Shown in pieces: positions 9,266 to 19,725 of a stretch of 64,000 nt of DNA. The stretch's first letter is position 1; the number at the start of each line of letters is the position of its first letter. This DNA is from Rhodococcoides trifolii (GTDB lineage Bacteria > Actinomycetota > Actinomycetes > Mycobacteriales > Mycobacteriaceae). Under the pieces are notes generated by a model, which was not told where the DNA came from, searched no databases, and was given only the letters and a program-made list of their open reading frames with translations. The stretch spans positions 248,001 through 312,000 of the forward strand of contig NZ_BMCU01000002.1 of the NCBI RefSeq assembly GCF_014635345.1. The letters are read 5' to 3'. The position numbers were made by a program, and so were the translations under genes.

Positions 9266-9787
9266 TCAGGCGACTTTCTCGCTCGGTTGTACCTTGCTCT
9301 GCAGTCCCACGCTCTGCAGTTCCACGCTCTGCAGTTCCACGGTGTGCGGTGCGTCGTCGCCGATCGAGGACGTCGATTGGCCCACGTCCGCTGCGATCCT
9401 TCTGGGGTCGTCGGCGGGTAACGACGCGATGAGTGTGCGAACCGGGTGGGAGGTGGTTCCGGTGATGATGTACTTCTGGCCCGGGCGCACCCGTGCCGCC
9501 TGCTCGGTCACGTCGGTCACGTCGGTCTTCGCGGTGGTGTCCTGCAGTGCGTCGCGGACGATCCGCCGCGGGTCGTATTGCTGTAGGTCGAGCGATTGCC
9601 ATTGAGAGCGTCGAAGGGGCATGCCCATCTCGTGCTCCGCCGCGGTGTGAGTCGTCTCGACGAAGTTTTTCAGTGCGCGGATCGCGCGGGTGAGCTGGTG
9701 CGCGTAGTCGGGAAGGCGGCTGGGTCCGAGGACGAGGCCGCCGATGATCGCGACGATGAAGAGCTTCTCGATCGTCAGTCCGAACAT
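9266..9787 (-). CDS. tatB: TatB-like twin-arginine translocase subunit
   Basis: A 173-residue TatA/B-family protein with an N-terminal membrane helix (IEKLFIVAIIGGLVLGPSRLP) followed by an amphipathic helix; the LGPSRLP hinge is closer to TatB (LGPERLP) than TatA. The long charged C-terminal tail ends in near-repeats of the pentapeptide VELQS, encoded by a 15-bp tandem repeat. Its start overlaps the tatC end by 13 bases. It recognises Tat precursors together with TatC. Confidence 0.85.
   Translation of the reverse strand: MFGLTIEKLFIVAIIGGLVLGPSRLPDYAHQLTRAIRALKNFVETTHTAAEHEMGMPLRRSQWQSLDLQQYDPRRIVRDALQDTTAKTDVTDVTEQAARVRPGQKYIITGTTSHPVRTLIASLPADDPRRIAADVGQSTSSIGDDAPHTVELQSVELQSVGLQSKVQPSEKVA
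9296..9340 (-). repeat. Three-copy 15-bp tandem repeat inside tatB
   Basis: Three adjacent 15-base units (GCTCTGCAGTTCCAC on the + strand, one base varying in the first copy) encode VELQS-type repeats at the TatB C-terminus. In-frame tandem units of this kind can change number by slippage without breaking the frame. Confidence 0.85.
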
Positions 9788-10578
9788 GGGGGACTCCAGT
9801 TCGTGGTCGGGTCGGCGTGAGTGGAGGTGAGTGCCCGTCGTGCCATTCGCCTGTCATGCACGGTGGTGATGGCGACGGCGGTACCGAAGAGGGCGGACAT
9901 CGGAAGTGCGACAAAGAACATCGACAGCACGTCGGCTGCCGGCGTGACGAGTGCGCTGAAGAGGGCGATGACGATGACGATGATGCGCCAGCTGCTGCGT
10001 AGTCGACGTGCGGACAGCACCCCGAGGCAGTTCAGCATGACCAGCAGTACCGGGAGGACGAACGCAATTCCGGTGGCGAGGACGATTTTCATAACGAAGT
10101 CGACGTAGTAGGAGGCGTCGAGGATGGTGCTGTCCTTGTCGGAGGAGAATCCGGCGAGGACGGTGACCATGCGGGGGAAGATGAGGAACCCGAAGGCGCA
10201 TCCCGCGGCGAACAGCGGTATCGCCGCCGCGGTGAAGCCGATGACGTACTCCTTCTCCCGGACGGTGAAGCCGGGGGTGAGGTAGGCGAATAGTTCGCCC
10301 AGCCAGACCGGGCTGGAGAGAATGACGCCGGCGAACAGGGCAATTCTCATCTGAAGGTCGAATGCGCCGGTGATGGTGGTGTAGTTGAGGCTGGCCTGGC
10401 GAGTCTGCGCGAGCTCTTCGACCGGTGTGCGGAGGACGTCGAGGATCTGGTCGGACAGTACGAAGCCGAGAACAAGCGCGACGAGGAGCGACACCGCCGC
10501 GCGGGTCGCGCGGCGGCGTGCCTCGCTGACATGTCCGGCGAGTGGCATGGTGCCTCGCGCGGCGGTGATCGTGGTCAT
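9775..10578 (-). CDS. tatC: TatC twin-arginine translocase subunit
   Basis: A 267-residue polytopic protein with six predicted membrane segments and the TatC N-terminal pattern LAGHVSEARRRATRAAV, equivalent to the HLxELRxR receptor site for the twin-arginine signal. LNYTTITGAFDLQMRIALFAGVILSSP matches the conserved TatC periplasmic and second-helix region. The start overlaps the tatA stop by 4 bases (ATGA). Gene order tatA-tatC-tatB in one operon is unusual in actinobacteria, where tatB normally sits apart. Confidence 0.93.
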   Translation of the reverse strand: MTTITAARGTMPLAGHVSEARRRATRAAVSLLVALVLGFVLSDQILDVLRTPVEELAQTRQASLNYTTITGAFDLQMRIALFAGVILSSPVWLGELFAYLTPGFTVREKEYVIGFTAAAIPLFAAGCAFGFLIFPRMVTVLAGFSSDKDSTILDASYYVDFVMKIVLATGIAFVLPVLLVMLNCLGVLSARRLRSSWRIIVIVIALFSALVTPAADVLSMFFVALPMSALFGTAVAITTVHDRRMARRALTSTHADPTTNWSPPCSD

Positions 10579-10805
10579 GAGGCGTGTCGGTACGGCACCG
10601 CGGCACCGTCTGCGGTGGTCGTGGTGTCGATGGTGGAAGCGCGCTCGGTCGACGGCGCGGCCGTGTCACTGCGCACCTCGTCCTTGAGGATGCGCATGGA
10701 CTGTCCGACACCCTTGGCGAGGGAGGGGAGTTTGGTGGAGCCGAAGACGAGCAGGATGATCGCGAGAACGATGAGGGCGTGCCAGCCGGTCAGGTTGTGC
10801 AACAT
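10575..10805 (-). CDS. tatA: TatA pore-forming translocase subunit
   Basis: A 76-residue protein: an N-terminal membrane helix (HALIVLAIILLVFGSTKLP) with the TatA hinge FGSTKLP, an amphipathic helix (SLAKGVGQSMRILKDEV) and a short polar tail. The ATG at 10805 has AAAGGA upstream. It starts 44 bases after the stop of the dioxygenase gene, so cargo and translocase genes appear co-transcribed. Confidence 0.9.
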   Translation of the reverse strand: MLHNLTGWHALIVLAIILLVFGSTKLPSLAKGVGQSMRILKDEVRSDTAAPSTERASTIDTTTTADGAAVPYRHAS

Positions 10806-10849
10806 GATGATTCCTTTGTGATGGTGGGCTTGGGGGCGTGCGTGGGTGG

Positions 10850-11839
10850 TTAGTTCGAGGGGGCGGCGGGGGGAGTTCCGCCGCCCATGGGGGCCTGCCC
10901 ACCGCCGGCTCCGCCGCCGCTGGGTGCTGCGCCGGCGGTGGGTTCGGTGGTGGTGTCGACGGCGACGGCCAGGGATCCGACGTAGCCGGAAGTGGGGTCT
11001 CCGGTGAAGGTACCCATCTCCAGGTCGTACCCGTCGCCGAACACGTTGTCGTTGTCGAGACTTCCTATCTGGGCCAGGTTTTCGGCTGATCCCGCGTAGG
11101 TGTCGACCTGGAACACGGTGTCGAGCATGTCCTGGGGGAAGGCGACCTGTGAGGTGGCGATCGCGTTGTCGGCGGTGGTCGCGGACGATGCATCGGGGTA
11201 GACCTCGAAGTGAATGTGGGTCCAGCGGCCGGAATAGCAAGCGGGGACGATGGTCTGGAAGGTGACGGTGCCGGTCGAGTCGACGACCTGGACTCCGCGC
11301 AGGTAGGTCTCGTCCTCGATGCCCTCGGAGTACATCGAGTATTCGCCGGACGCGTTGCAGTGCCACATGTACACAGCGGCGCCGGCAAAGGGGCTGTTGT
11401 TGTTCGTCAGGTCGGTGACGGTGAAGGTCATCGACAGCGGCACTCCGGGAGCGGTCGTGCCGCCGTCGAGGCTCGAGGTGACGTCGGAACGGACGATTCC
11501 CGATTCCTCGAGGACGTTGACGCCGTTGGTGCCGTCGGCTGGGTAGGGACCGTTCGTCTCGTTGGGGATCTCGCTTGTCGCGGCGGCCGCGGCCACCGAC
11601 GCGGTGGATGTGGACGATGTGGTCGATGCGGACATGGTGCCGGAGGAACCCGAGCACGCTGCCAGGGCCAGAGATCCGGCTCCGGCGCCGACGATGCTGA
11701 GGACTCGTCGGCGGGTGACGAGGGTCGTGACGTCGAATCCGACTCCTTGATCGACCACGTCCTCGGTCGGTCGGGGGAGTGGGCGCCCGTCGTAGGTGGG
11801 GCCGTCGGGCGTGCTCATGGGTTCGGGACCGGTGCTCAT
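10850..11839 (-). CDS. Tat-exported intradiol ring-cleavage dioxygenase lipoprotein
   Basis: A 329-residue protein with a twin-arginine signal (TRRRVLSIVGAGAG, residues 42-54) ending in a lipobox (LAAC, Cys62), then a Ser/Thr/Ala-rich linker and an intradiol-dioxygenase-like beta domain (about 95-290). Likely Fe(III) ligands are Tyr in VYMWHCNASGEY and the His pair in GRWTHIHFE. Known intradiol enzymes cleave catechol-type rings in the cytosol; exported members act on large or extracellular aromatics. AGGAG precedes the ATG. The downstream tatA-tatC-tatB suggests dedicated export. The Gly/Pro/Ala-rich C-terminal tail is not conserved in the family. Confidence 0.87.
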   Translation of the reverse strand: MSTGPEPMSTPDGPTYDGRPLPRPTEDVVDQGVGFDVTTLVTRRRVLSIVGAGAGSLALAACSGSSGTMSASTTSSTSTASVAAAAATSEIPNETNGPYPADGTNGVNVLEESGIVRSDVTSSLDGGTTAPGVPLSMTFTVTDLTNNNSPFAGAAVYMWHCNASGEYSMYSEGIEDETYLRGVQVVDSTGTVTFQTIVPACYSGRWTHIHFEVYPDASSATTADNAIATSQVAFPQDMLDTVFQVDTYAGSAENLAQIGSLDNDNVFGDGYDLEMGTFTGDPTSGYVGSLAVAVDTTTEPTAGAAPSGGGAGGGQAPMGGGTPPAAPSN

Positions 11840-12376
11840 TCCTGGGCTCCTCTGTTGTCGCGGTGAGTGATTCGGTACGTCCTATACTCTGCGAGGTTTC
11901 GGGGAGGAGCCTGTACGCGAGCCGCGAACTCCCTGGGAACGGCGAATGCGCCACTCGATATCCGGCCGGCACCCGGAAACCGGAGTTCTGTCTAGCCATC
12001 AAATCGCCGTGTCCGAACGAGTTGAAACAGCAGGGGTAAGAGTTAACACGGTGGTCGAGCTGCGAACACTGCGACCGATCACCGTGGTCCACCGCCTCCG
12101 CCGCGCGATCGCACAATTGGCAGCATGCGGAGAATGGGGACGGGCAGTCACCGAACACATGCCATCTAAGCCCTGGACACCGGAACCGTGAACGCAGTCG
12201 ACACCGACACACAGCCGTCGGCGCCGGCTGGTATCGACCACTGGCGCTATGAGACTCGATCGGCCGGCGTGAGGACGCTACGCACGACGCGGCCTCGGCG
12301 TCCTCCCCTGCGGCTCGATCGCGATACGACCCCCACACGCAGCCGCCAACCGCCGGCGCCACTTCGTGTGATGGCC
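11840..12376. other. Intergenic region upstream of the dioxygenase-tat operon
   Basis: 537 bases between the dioxygenase start and the bglG stop. Open frames here are short and show no recognisable domains. It must hold the dioxygenase-tat promoter and the end of the bgl operon, but I see no clear operator or strong terminator. Confidence 0.35.
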
Positions 12377-13237
12377 TCAGGGTGCAGTGGCCTCGGGGGC
12401 GCGATCCTCGTCGACCATGCGCGCTACGTGCAGAGTCAGGTAAGTGACCTCGTCGTCGGTCAGGGGAACGCCGAGCCGAAGTTCCAGTACTGCTTGAAGT
12501 TTGATGGCGGTGGCGTGCGCGTCCGGGTACACATCGCGAATGGCGTCGCGGAGTTTCCCCGACCGCTCGTCCAGTTGCCGGCCAGTGGTGGCGCGGACGA
12601 AGAAGTAGCGAAGGTGGGTGATGAACCGCGCTGCGTTCACTGAATCGCGGTCGAAGACGCGGTTGTTCGCGGCGCCCATGATGTCGAAGAGCTGGGTGAA
12701 GACCCCGGTCATCTGATATGTGTAGGAGAGGTCGCCGCTGGCGAAGCCGGCGTTCACCAGGTGCAGCGTGATCGCGACGGCTTCGTCTGCGGCCAGTGGT
12801 TTGTCGAGTCGGTCGTTGACGTAGTTCAGAACCTTGGTTGCAGCCGCGTATTCGCGTGGGTAGAGGTGGACGACTTCGCCTCGGAGCGGGTAGCTCATCG
12901 GCATGTTCTTCTCGGTGCGGACGATTGCGAAGCTGAGGTGGTCGGCCAGGGCGATCACCGTCGTGGAGCCGAGCGCGATGCCCAGTTCTGCGCGCGCGGT
13001 GTCGAGGGCGCGGTCGGCCAGGACGAGGTATTCGGGTGGAACGGCGGCGACGAGCGAGCCGAAGTTGTCGGGGTCTCGGCCGTCTTCGGGAACGAAGACC
13101 TTCGCGACCTTTTCCTGATCGACCCGCTGACCGGGCTTGGCCTGGAACCCCAGACCTCGCCCGGTCACGATGACTTCGCCGCCGTGCTCGGCGCGCGCGA
13201 GGACGACGTTGTTGTTGAAGATCCGCAGGATCTCCAT
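12377..13237 (-). CDS. bglG: BglG/LicT-family transcriptional antiterminator
   Basis: A 286-residue RNA-binding antiterminator. Residues 1-56 form the CAT domain (MEILRIFNNNVVLARAEHGG), which binds the RAT hairpin in the leader; two PTS-regulation domains follow (about 65-170 and 175-280) with phospho-His candidates in DHLSF, LHLVNAG and LHVARM. ATG at 13237 has AAGGGGG upstream; a longer frame extends into bglA and is a shadow. Last gene of bglF-bglA-bglG, it should be controlled by phosphorylation through BglF and bind the site at 16613-16642. Confidence 0.93.
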   Translation of the reverse strand: MEILRIFNNNVVLARAEHGGEVIVTGRGLGFQAKPGQRVDQEKVAKVFVPEDGRDPDNFGSLVAAVPPEYLVLADRALDTARAELGIALGSTTVIALADHLSFAIVRTEKNMPMSYPLRGEVVHLYPREYAAATKVLNYVNDRLDKPLAADEAVAITLHLVNAGFASGDLSYTYQMTGVFTQLFDIMGAANNRVFDRDSVNAARFITHLRYFFVRATTGRQLDERSGKLRDAIRDVYPDAHATAIKLQAVLELRLGVPLTDDEVTYLTLHVARMVDEDRAPEATAP

Positions 13238-13248
13238 GACGCCCCCTT

Positions 13249-14673
<1,425 letters not shown>

Positions 14674-16539
14674 TCAGACAGTCACTGCGATGGCGGGTGC
14701 TCCGTGCGTGACGGCTCCCGATCCGATGGGTTCGATCGATGCCAGTTGTTTCGAGTTGGTGACCACGACGAGGGTCATCGGATCGAATCCGGCTTCTTGT
14801 ACGGCCGCGATGTCGAAGTCGGCGATGACGTCGCCGGCGGTCACCTTGTCGCCGCGGGCTACCGAAGGTGTGAAGCCTTCTCCGTTCATGCGGACCGTGT
14901 CGATACCGATGTGCACGAGAACTTCGACGCCGTCGTCCGATTTGATGCCGTACGCGTGGCCCGTCTTCATGACGGTGACGACGGTGCCCGAAATCGGGGC
15001 CCGCACCACACCTTCGGCGGGGATGACACCGAAACCCTGTCCGAGGATGCCCGAGGAGAACACGCGGTCGGGGACGTCGGCGAGGGCCACGATGGTTCCG
15101 TCGACCGGTGACGTGATCTCGACTGTGCCCACTCGGACTGTTGCGTCGGCGGGTTCGTCCGCGTCCGCCGACTGTTCCCGGTCCACGAAGGCGAAGGTCA
15201 GAGCGAACGAGACGCTGACTGCGATGACGATGCCGATGATCTGGAGGGCGAAACTGCCGACGGTTGTGTAGGCGGAGAGAGCCAGGACGGAGGGAAAGAC
15301 GAACGCTGTCGCAGCACTGCCTCCGGAGGACGCGATCGCGCCGCCGATCGCGCCGCCGACGATACCGAAGAAGAAGGGCTTCTTCAATGGAAGGTTGACG
15401 CCGTAGATGGCCGGTTCCGTTACTCCTGCAATGAATCCCGATGCAGCGGCGGGTCCGGCGACGGCGCGGCGAACGGTGTTGCGGGTGCGAAAGAACACGG
15501 CCAGTGTGGCGGCGGCCTGAGCGAGGACGGCGCTGAGCAGGGGGCCGAGCAGGATCGAGCTTCCGGTCACAGCGATGTCGTTGAGCATGGTCGGTACGAG
15601 GCCCCAGTGCAGCCCGAAGAGGACGAACACCTGCCACAGGCCGCCCATGACGCCGCCGGCGAGCCACGGAGCGAAGTCGAAGATGTTGCCGATTCCGGTG
15701 GAGAGCGCATTGGCCAGGAACGAGGTGATCGGTCCGACCGTCAGCAGGATCAGGGGCACCATGACGATGATGGAGATCATCGGTGTCGCGAAGTTGCGCA
15801 ACATCTTCGGGATGAATCGCATGCACACTCGTTCGAGCCGCGACTGAATCAACACGGCGACGATGATAGGGATCACCGAGCTGGTGTAGTTGAACATCGT
15901 GACCGGAATGGAGAAGAAGCTCACCGATTCACCGGACGCGTTCAGTTCCACGATCGACGGGTAGACCAGAGCGCCGGCTATCACCATCGAGGTGAACTTG
16001 TTGGCGCCGAACCGATTCGCCGCGGTGTATCCCAGGAAGATGGGAAGGAAGTAGAAGACCGAGTCGGCCGCGGCGGCGAGAATGACGTACGTCTGACTGG
16101 TGGCGTCGAGCCAGCCGAACTGCAGAACGAGGCTCAGCAGCGCTTTAAGCAGTCCCGCACCGGCAAGCGGCCACACGATGGGCTGAAAGATCGAGGACAC
16201 GACCTCGATGAACCCGTTGAGAAGGCGCTTCGGTGACCAGGTGGAGCCATCCGTCATTGATTCTGTGCGCTCGACGTCCGAGCTGCCACCGGTCAGGCGG
16301 GTGATCTCGGCATGGACTGTCGGTACTTCGTCACCGATCACCACCTGGTACTGGCCGCCGGCTTTCATCACCGCCAGGACGCCGGGGAGTGCCTTGATCG
16401 CGTCGGTGTTCGCCTTCGCGCTGTCGCGCAGTTTGAAGCGAAGTCGGGTGGCGCAGTGCACGACCGAGTCGATGTTGCCCTGCCCGCCCACCCCCTCGAG
16501 AATGTCGGATGCGAGCGACCTGTGGTCGACGATTGCCAT
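14674..16539 (-). CDS. bglF: Beta-glucoside PTS permease, EIIBCA
   Basis: A 621-residue fused phosphotransferase permease. The IIB domain is at 1-90 with phosphocysteine Cys29 (VVHCATRLRF), IIC spans about 105-445 with about ten membrane helices, and IIA fills the C-terminus with its phospho-His in VLVHIGIDTVRMNGEGF. It takes up and phosphorylates beta-glucosides and reversibly phosphorylates the antiterminator. ATG at 16539 is chosen because upstream in-frame codons run into the leader hairpin. First gene of the operon. Confidence 0.94.
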   Translation of the reverse strand: MAIVDHRSLASDILEGVGGQGNIDSVVHCATRLRFKLRDSAKANTDAIKALPGVLAVMKAGGQYQVVIGDEVPTVHAEITRLTGGSSDVERTESMTDGSTWSPKRLLNGFIEVVSSIFQPIVWPLAGAGLLKALLSLVLQFGWLDATSQTYVILAAAADSVFYFLPIFLGYTAANRFGANKFTSMVIAGALVYPSIVELNASGESVSFFSIPVTMFNYTSSVIPIIVAVLIQSRLERVCMRFIPKMLRNFATPMISIIVMVPLILLTVGPITSFLANALSTGIGNIFDFAPWLAGGVMGGLWQVFVLFGLHWGLVPTMLNDIAVTGSSILLGPLLSAVLAQAAATLAVFFRTRNTVRRAVAGPAAASGFIAGVTEPAIYGVNLPLKKPFFFGIVGGAIGGAIASSGGSAATAFVFPSVLALSAYTTVGSFALQIIGIVIAVSVSFALTFAFVDREQSADADEPADATVRVGTVEITSPVDGTIVALADVPDRVFSSGILGQGFGVIPAEGVVRAPISGTVVTVMKTGHAYGIKSDDGVEVLVHIGIDTVRMNGEGFTPSVARGDKVTAGDVIADFDIAAVQEAGFDPMTLVVVTNSKQLASIEPIGSGAVTHGAPAIAVTV

Positions 16540-16571
16540 GGTGTTCCTTGTCGTTGTCCTGTACCCGGGCA

Positions 16572-16619
16572 CAAAAAAAGACCTGAGCCGCACGCACGAA
16601 TGCGTGTAGCTCAGGTCTT
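16572..16619 (-). terminator. Leader terminator of the bgl operon
   Basis: On the minus strand AAGACCTGAGC pairs with GCTCAGGTCTT (16609-16619 with 16578-16588), topped by an inner stem CACGCA-TTCG-TGCGTG, followed by a run of seven T (16573-16579). It lies 33 bases before the bglF start and would stop transcription unless the overlapping RAT is bound. Confidence 0.92.
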
Positions 16620-16642
16620 GCCTCGTGACCGAGTAACAATCC
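16613..16642 (-). promoter_or_regulatory. RAT antiterminator site for BglG
   Basis: Thirty bases on the minus strand begin GGATTGTTACT and end AGGCAAGACCT, matching the ribonucleic antiterminator (RAT) of the Escherichia coli bgl and Bacillus lic/sac leaders, including GGATTGTTAC and GGCAAAACCT-type halves. Its 3' end overlaps the 5' arm of the terminator, so the two structures exclude each other. This is the expected BglG target. Confidence 0.93.
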
Positions 16643-16714
16643 TGATGAAGTCTGTGATCGAGGACACTATCGGTCGAAGCGCTTAGAAGCAAGCGGCTTC
16701 CGGACTTGTCGGAC

Positions 16715-18121
16715 TCAAACGGAGTCGCGTGGAGGTAGCACGCCGAGCGGATTGAGAATGCCGGCCGGGTCGAGCGCCTCCTTCACGGCATGGTGCACCT
16801 GAACACCCACCGATCCCAGCTCTCGTCCTAGCCAGGACTTCTTGAGTTGACCGATCCCGTGTTCGCCGGTGACCGTGCCGCCGAGTTCGAGGGCTTTCTC
16901 AGTGATGTGATTGAAAGCAGCTACGGCGGACGCGCTGCTTTGTGCGTCGTTGCTGTCGTAAATGATGGTCGGGTGCAGGTTGCCGTCGCCGGCGTGTCCG
17001 AACACTCCGATCGTCAGTGAATGTCGTTGCGCTACTTCCTCGATGAAGGCGATCAGTTCGACGATGCGTGTGCGTGGTACGCACACATCGTCGAGGAGCC
17101 AGTCGCCCAGCTGCTCGAGAGCAGGTAGCGCCATCCGGCGGGCTTCGAGCAGCATCTCGCCCTCGGCTGCGTCGTCGGAAATGACGGTGTCGCTTGCGCC
17201 GGCCTCGGTACTCAACTGCTCGATACGCCCGAGCACGTCACGTGCGTCCGGCTCATCGCTCTGCACCAGCAGCATCGCCTCGACTCCATCGCCCAGCCCC
17301 ATACGTGTCATGGCGTCGACTGCTTTGATCGTGGTGCGGTCCAGGATTTCCAGCATCGACGGCGTGAGTCCGGCATGCACGATACTGGCCACGGCTCGTC
17401 CCGCTGATTCAAGAGTGGGGAACGACGCCACCAGAGTGTGCGCAGCGCGGGGTGTCGGGACGAGACGCAGGGTGGCTTCGGTGATGATTCCCAACGTCCC
17501 TTCCGACCCGACGAACAGGCTGGTCAGGTCGTACCCGGCGACCCCTTTGACCGTCGTGTGTCCGGTTCGAAGCACCTGCCCGTCGGCCATGACCACGCAC
17601 AGTGCGAGCACGAAATCGCCTGTGACACCGTATTTTACGCAGCACATACCGCCGGCGTTGGTGGCAATGTTGCCGCCGATACTGCAGAAATCCACGCTGC
17701 CGGGATCGGGCGGATAGTGCAGGCCGACCTTCGACACCGCGGCGCGCAGATCCGCGGTGATGACGCCGGGTTGAACGACCACGGTACGGTTTCCGGCATC
17801 GATCTCGACGATGCTGTTCATCCGGTGCAGGCTCAGCAAGACCGAGCCCTCCGATGCGTTCGCAGCGCCGCTCAGTCCGCTGCCAGCTCCGCGGGGGACG
17901 ATGGTGACTCCGAAACGGGCAGCAAGGGCCAGCATGGACGAGACCTGACCGGTGTCGCGCGGCATCAATACTGCGACGGGATCCGTGCTGTCGGTGAACC
18001 GTGATTGATCGTGGCGGTACGAGGCAACGACGTCGCGGTCGGTGACCACGACGTCCGTTCCTAGATTTTGCGCGAGTTCTGCCAGGAACAGGTCGGTGCC
18101 GTGACTGGTCGCGAGTGTCAC
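16715..18121 (-). CDS. FAD-binding oxidase, GlcD/D-lactate dehydrogenase type
   Basis: A 468-residue FAD-linked oxidase: PCMH FAD-binding domain (about 25-215, VTIVPRGAGSGLSGAA and SVDFCSIGGNIATNAGG) and a C-terminal FAD-oxidase cap with GVFGHAGDGNLHPTI and VTGEHGIGQLKKSWL. Family members oxidise glycolate, D-lactate or D-2-hydroxy acids. GTG at 18121 forms a 4-base overlap with the CoA ligase stop, so it is the third gene of a thiolase-ligase-oxidase operon. The nearby lutABC genes make a 2-hydroxy-acid substrate plausible. Confidence 0.87.
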   Translation of the reverse strand: MTLATSHGTDLFLAELAQNLGTDVVVTDRDVVASYRHDQSRFTDSTDPVAVLMPRDTGQVSSMLALAARFGVTIVPRGAGSGLSGAANASEGSVLLSLHRMNSIVEIDAGNRTVVVQPGVITADLRAAVSKVGLHYPPDPGSVDFCSIGGNIATNAGGMCCVKYGVTGDFVLALCVVMADGQVLRTGHTTVKGVAGYDLTSLFVGSEGTLGIITEATLRLVPTPRAAHTLVASFPTLESAGRAVASIVHAGLTPSMLEILDRTTIKAVDAMTRMGLGDGVEAMLLVQSDEPDARDVLGRIEQLSTEAGASDTVISDDAAEGEMLLEARRMALPALEQLGDWLLDDVCVPRTRIVELIAFIEEVAQRHSLTIGVFGHAGDGNLHPTIIYDSNDAQSSASAVAAFNHITEKALELGGTVTGEHGIGQLKKSWLGRELGSVGVQVHHAVKEALDPAGILNPLGVLPPRDSV

Positions 18122-19725
18122 GACGACACCGTTTCCGCCCGCGCAGGCTGGTCGGCCGGCGGCCATGTCGAGGCCTCCAGCTGTTCGCGGACGGTACGTT
18201 TGACGATTTTTCCGTAAGCGGATTTGGGCAGGTCGTCCCAGATGAGGAAGTGGCGGGGCATCTTGTAGCGGGCCACCCTATCGCCGAGCCACTCCTGGAG
18301 CTCTGTGATGGTGCAGTCGGCTCCGGGGGCGGGAACACAGATGGCTACTCCGATCTCGCCCCATTTCGGATCCGGCATTCCGAGCACTGCGACTTCTGAG
18401 ACTGCCGGGTGCAACAGCAACTTTTCCTCGATATCACGAGGGTAGATATTGGAGCCGCCCGAGATGTACATGTCCGACGCGCGGCCGGTCACGTACAGGA
18501 ACCCATGGTCGTCGGTCAGACCCAAGTCGCCGGTGCGGAACCATCCATTGCGAAACGCGGACTCGTTGGCGGCGTCGTTGTTGAGGTACCCCTCGAAGAC
18601 GCCCGGTCCGGCAACGCAGATCTCGCCGGTGTCACCGGGCGCGAGTTCTGCACCCGAGTCGTCCTGAATGCTGACCTGCATTCCGGTCCTCGGATAGCCG
18701 CAGGTACCGATGTCGACGCCGTCCGGCCGAGGGTGATCGTGGAGCGAGGGCGGGAGAACGGTGATGTTCCCGGTGACTTCGCCGAGCCCGTAGTACTGGA
18801 CCAGCACATCGCCGAGGGTGCGCCGAGCATGCTGCTGATCTGCAGAGCCCATCGGTGCGCCCGCGTAGATCACGTAACGCAGGGAAGAGTGGTCTCGCGC
18901 GGCTGCGTCGGGATGCTCGGCCATGACTTTGAGAATGGTGGGGACGGTGAACATGTTCGTCACGCGCTCACGCTCGACGAGGTCCCACACTTCACTGCCA
19001 TCGAGCTTTCCGGACACAGTGAGAACGGTGGCTGCACCGGCGGCCACTTGTGGGAGCAAGTGAATCCCTGCCCCGTGCGACAGCGGAGCGACGACGAGCG
19101 ATCGGTCGTTCTGTGTAGTGCCCGGCATCAGATCGCACAGATGGTTGGTGGTGACGAAGCCCATCTGGTCGTGGGTCAGGATGGCGCACTTGGGGGCACC
19201 GCTGGTTCCCGAGGTGAAGAAGTACCACGCGTGGTCACCGACGATCACCGGTGCATCGGCGAATGGACCGCGGGGCGTCGAACCCGCCACCGAGTCCGAC
19301 GTCGCGGGGTCGGCGTCGATCCACAACACTCCGCCGGCTACGTCCACCGCGTCGGTCACTGCGCGCGCGTGATCGGGAAAGTCTTTGTGGCAGATGACCA
19401 ACGATGGCTTGCACGTGGTGGCGATGACGACGACGTCGGCGGGTGTGAGACGGACGTTGGTCGGGGCTATCACCGCGCCGACACGCCACACCGCGAACAT
19501 GGCCTGGACGTACTCGACGTGATTGGTGCTGTGGATCAGAACGCAGTCGCCGGATCCGACGCCGCGTGCGCGCAATGTGTGCGCCAGAGTGCTGACGGCG
19601 TCGTCGAGCTGCCTCCACGACCAACGCGTGTCTCCGTGGATGAGCGCTGGTTCCTCGGGTATCCGGGTCGCCGACTTGGTCAGGAAGTTCGCGAGGTTGA
19701 CCGCGCGGTAGGGAAGTTCTCTCAT
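18118..19725 (-). CDS. Acyl-CoA synthetase (AMP-forming)
   Basis: A 535-residue ANL-superfamily ligase that activates a carboxylic acid to its CoA thioester. The P-loop is FFTSGTSGAPKCAILTHDQ (about 170-190), A5 is YYGLGEVTG, A7 is GWFRTGDLG, and the C-terminal catalytic Lys lies in LPKSAYGKIVKRTV. The start overlaps the thiolase stop (ATGA) and the stop overlaps the oxidase start. Chain-length specificity cannot be read; with a thiolase partner, beta-oxidation-like shortening of a side chain is plausible. Confidence 0.9.
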   Translation of the reverse strand: MRELPYRAVNLANFLTKSATRIPEEPALIHGDTRWSWRQLDDAVSTLAHTLRARGVGSGDCVLIHSTNHVEYVQAMFAVWRVGAVIAPTNVRLTPADVVVIATTCKPSLVICHKDFPDHARAVTDAVDVAGGVLWIDADPATSDSVAGSTPRGPFADAPVIVGDHAWYFFTSGTSGAPKCAILTHDQMGFVTTNHLCDLMPGTTQNDRSLVVAPLSHGAGIHLLPQVAAGAATVLTVSGKLDGSEVWDLVERERVTNMFTVPTILKVMAEHPDAAARDHSSLRYVIYAGAPMGSADQQHARRTLGDVLVQYYGLGEVTGNITVLPPSLHDHPRPDGVDIGTCGYPRTGMQVSIQDDSGAELAPGDTGEICVAGPGVFEGYLNNDAANESAFRNGWFRTGDLGLTDDHGFLYVTGRASDMYISGGSNIYPRDIEEKLLLHPAVSEVAVLGMPDPKWGEIGVAICVPAPGADCTITELQEWLGDRVARYKMPRHFLIWDDLPKSAYGKIVKRTVREQLEASTWPPADQPARAETVSS

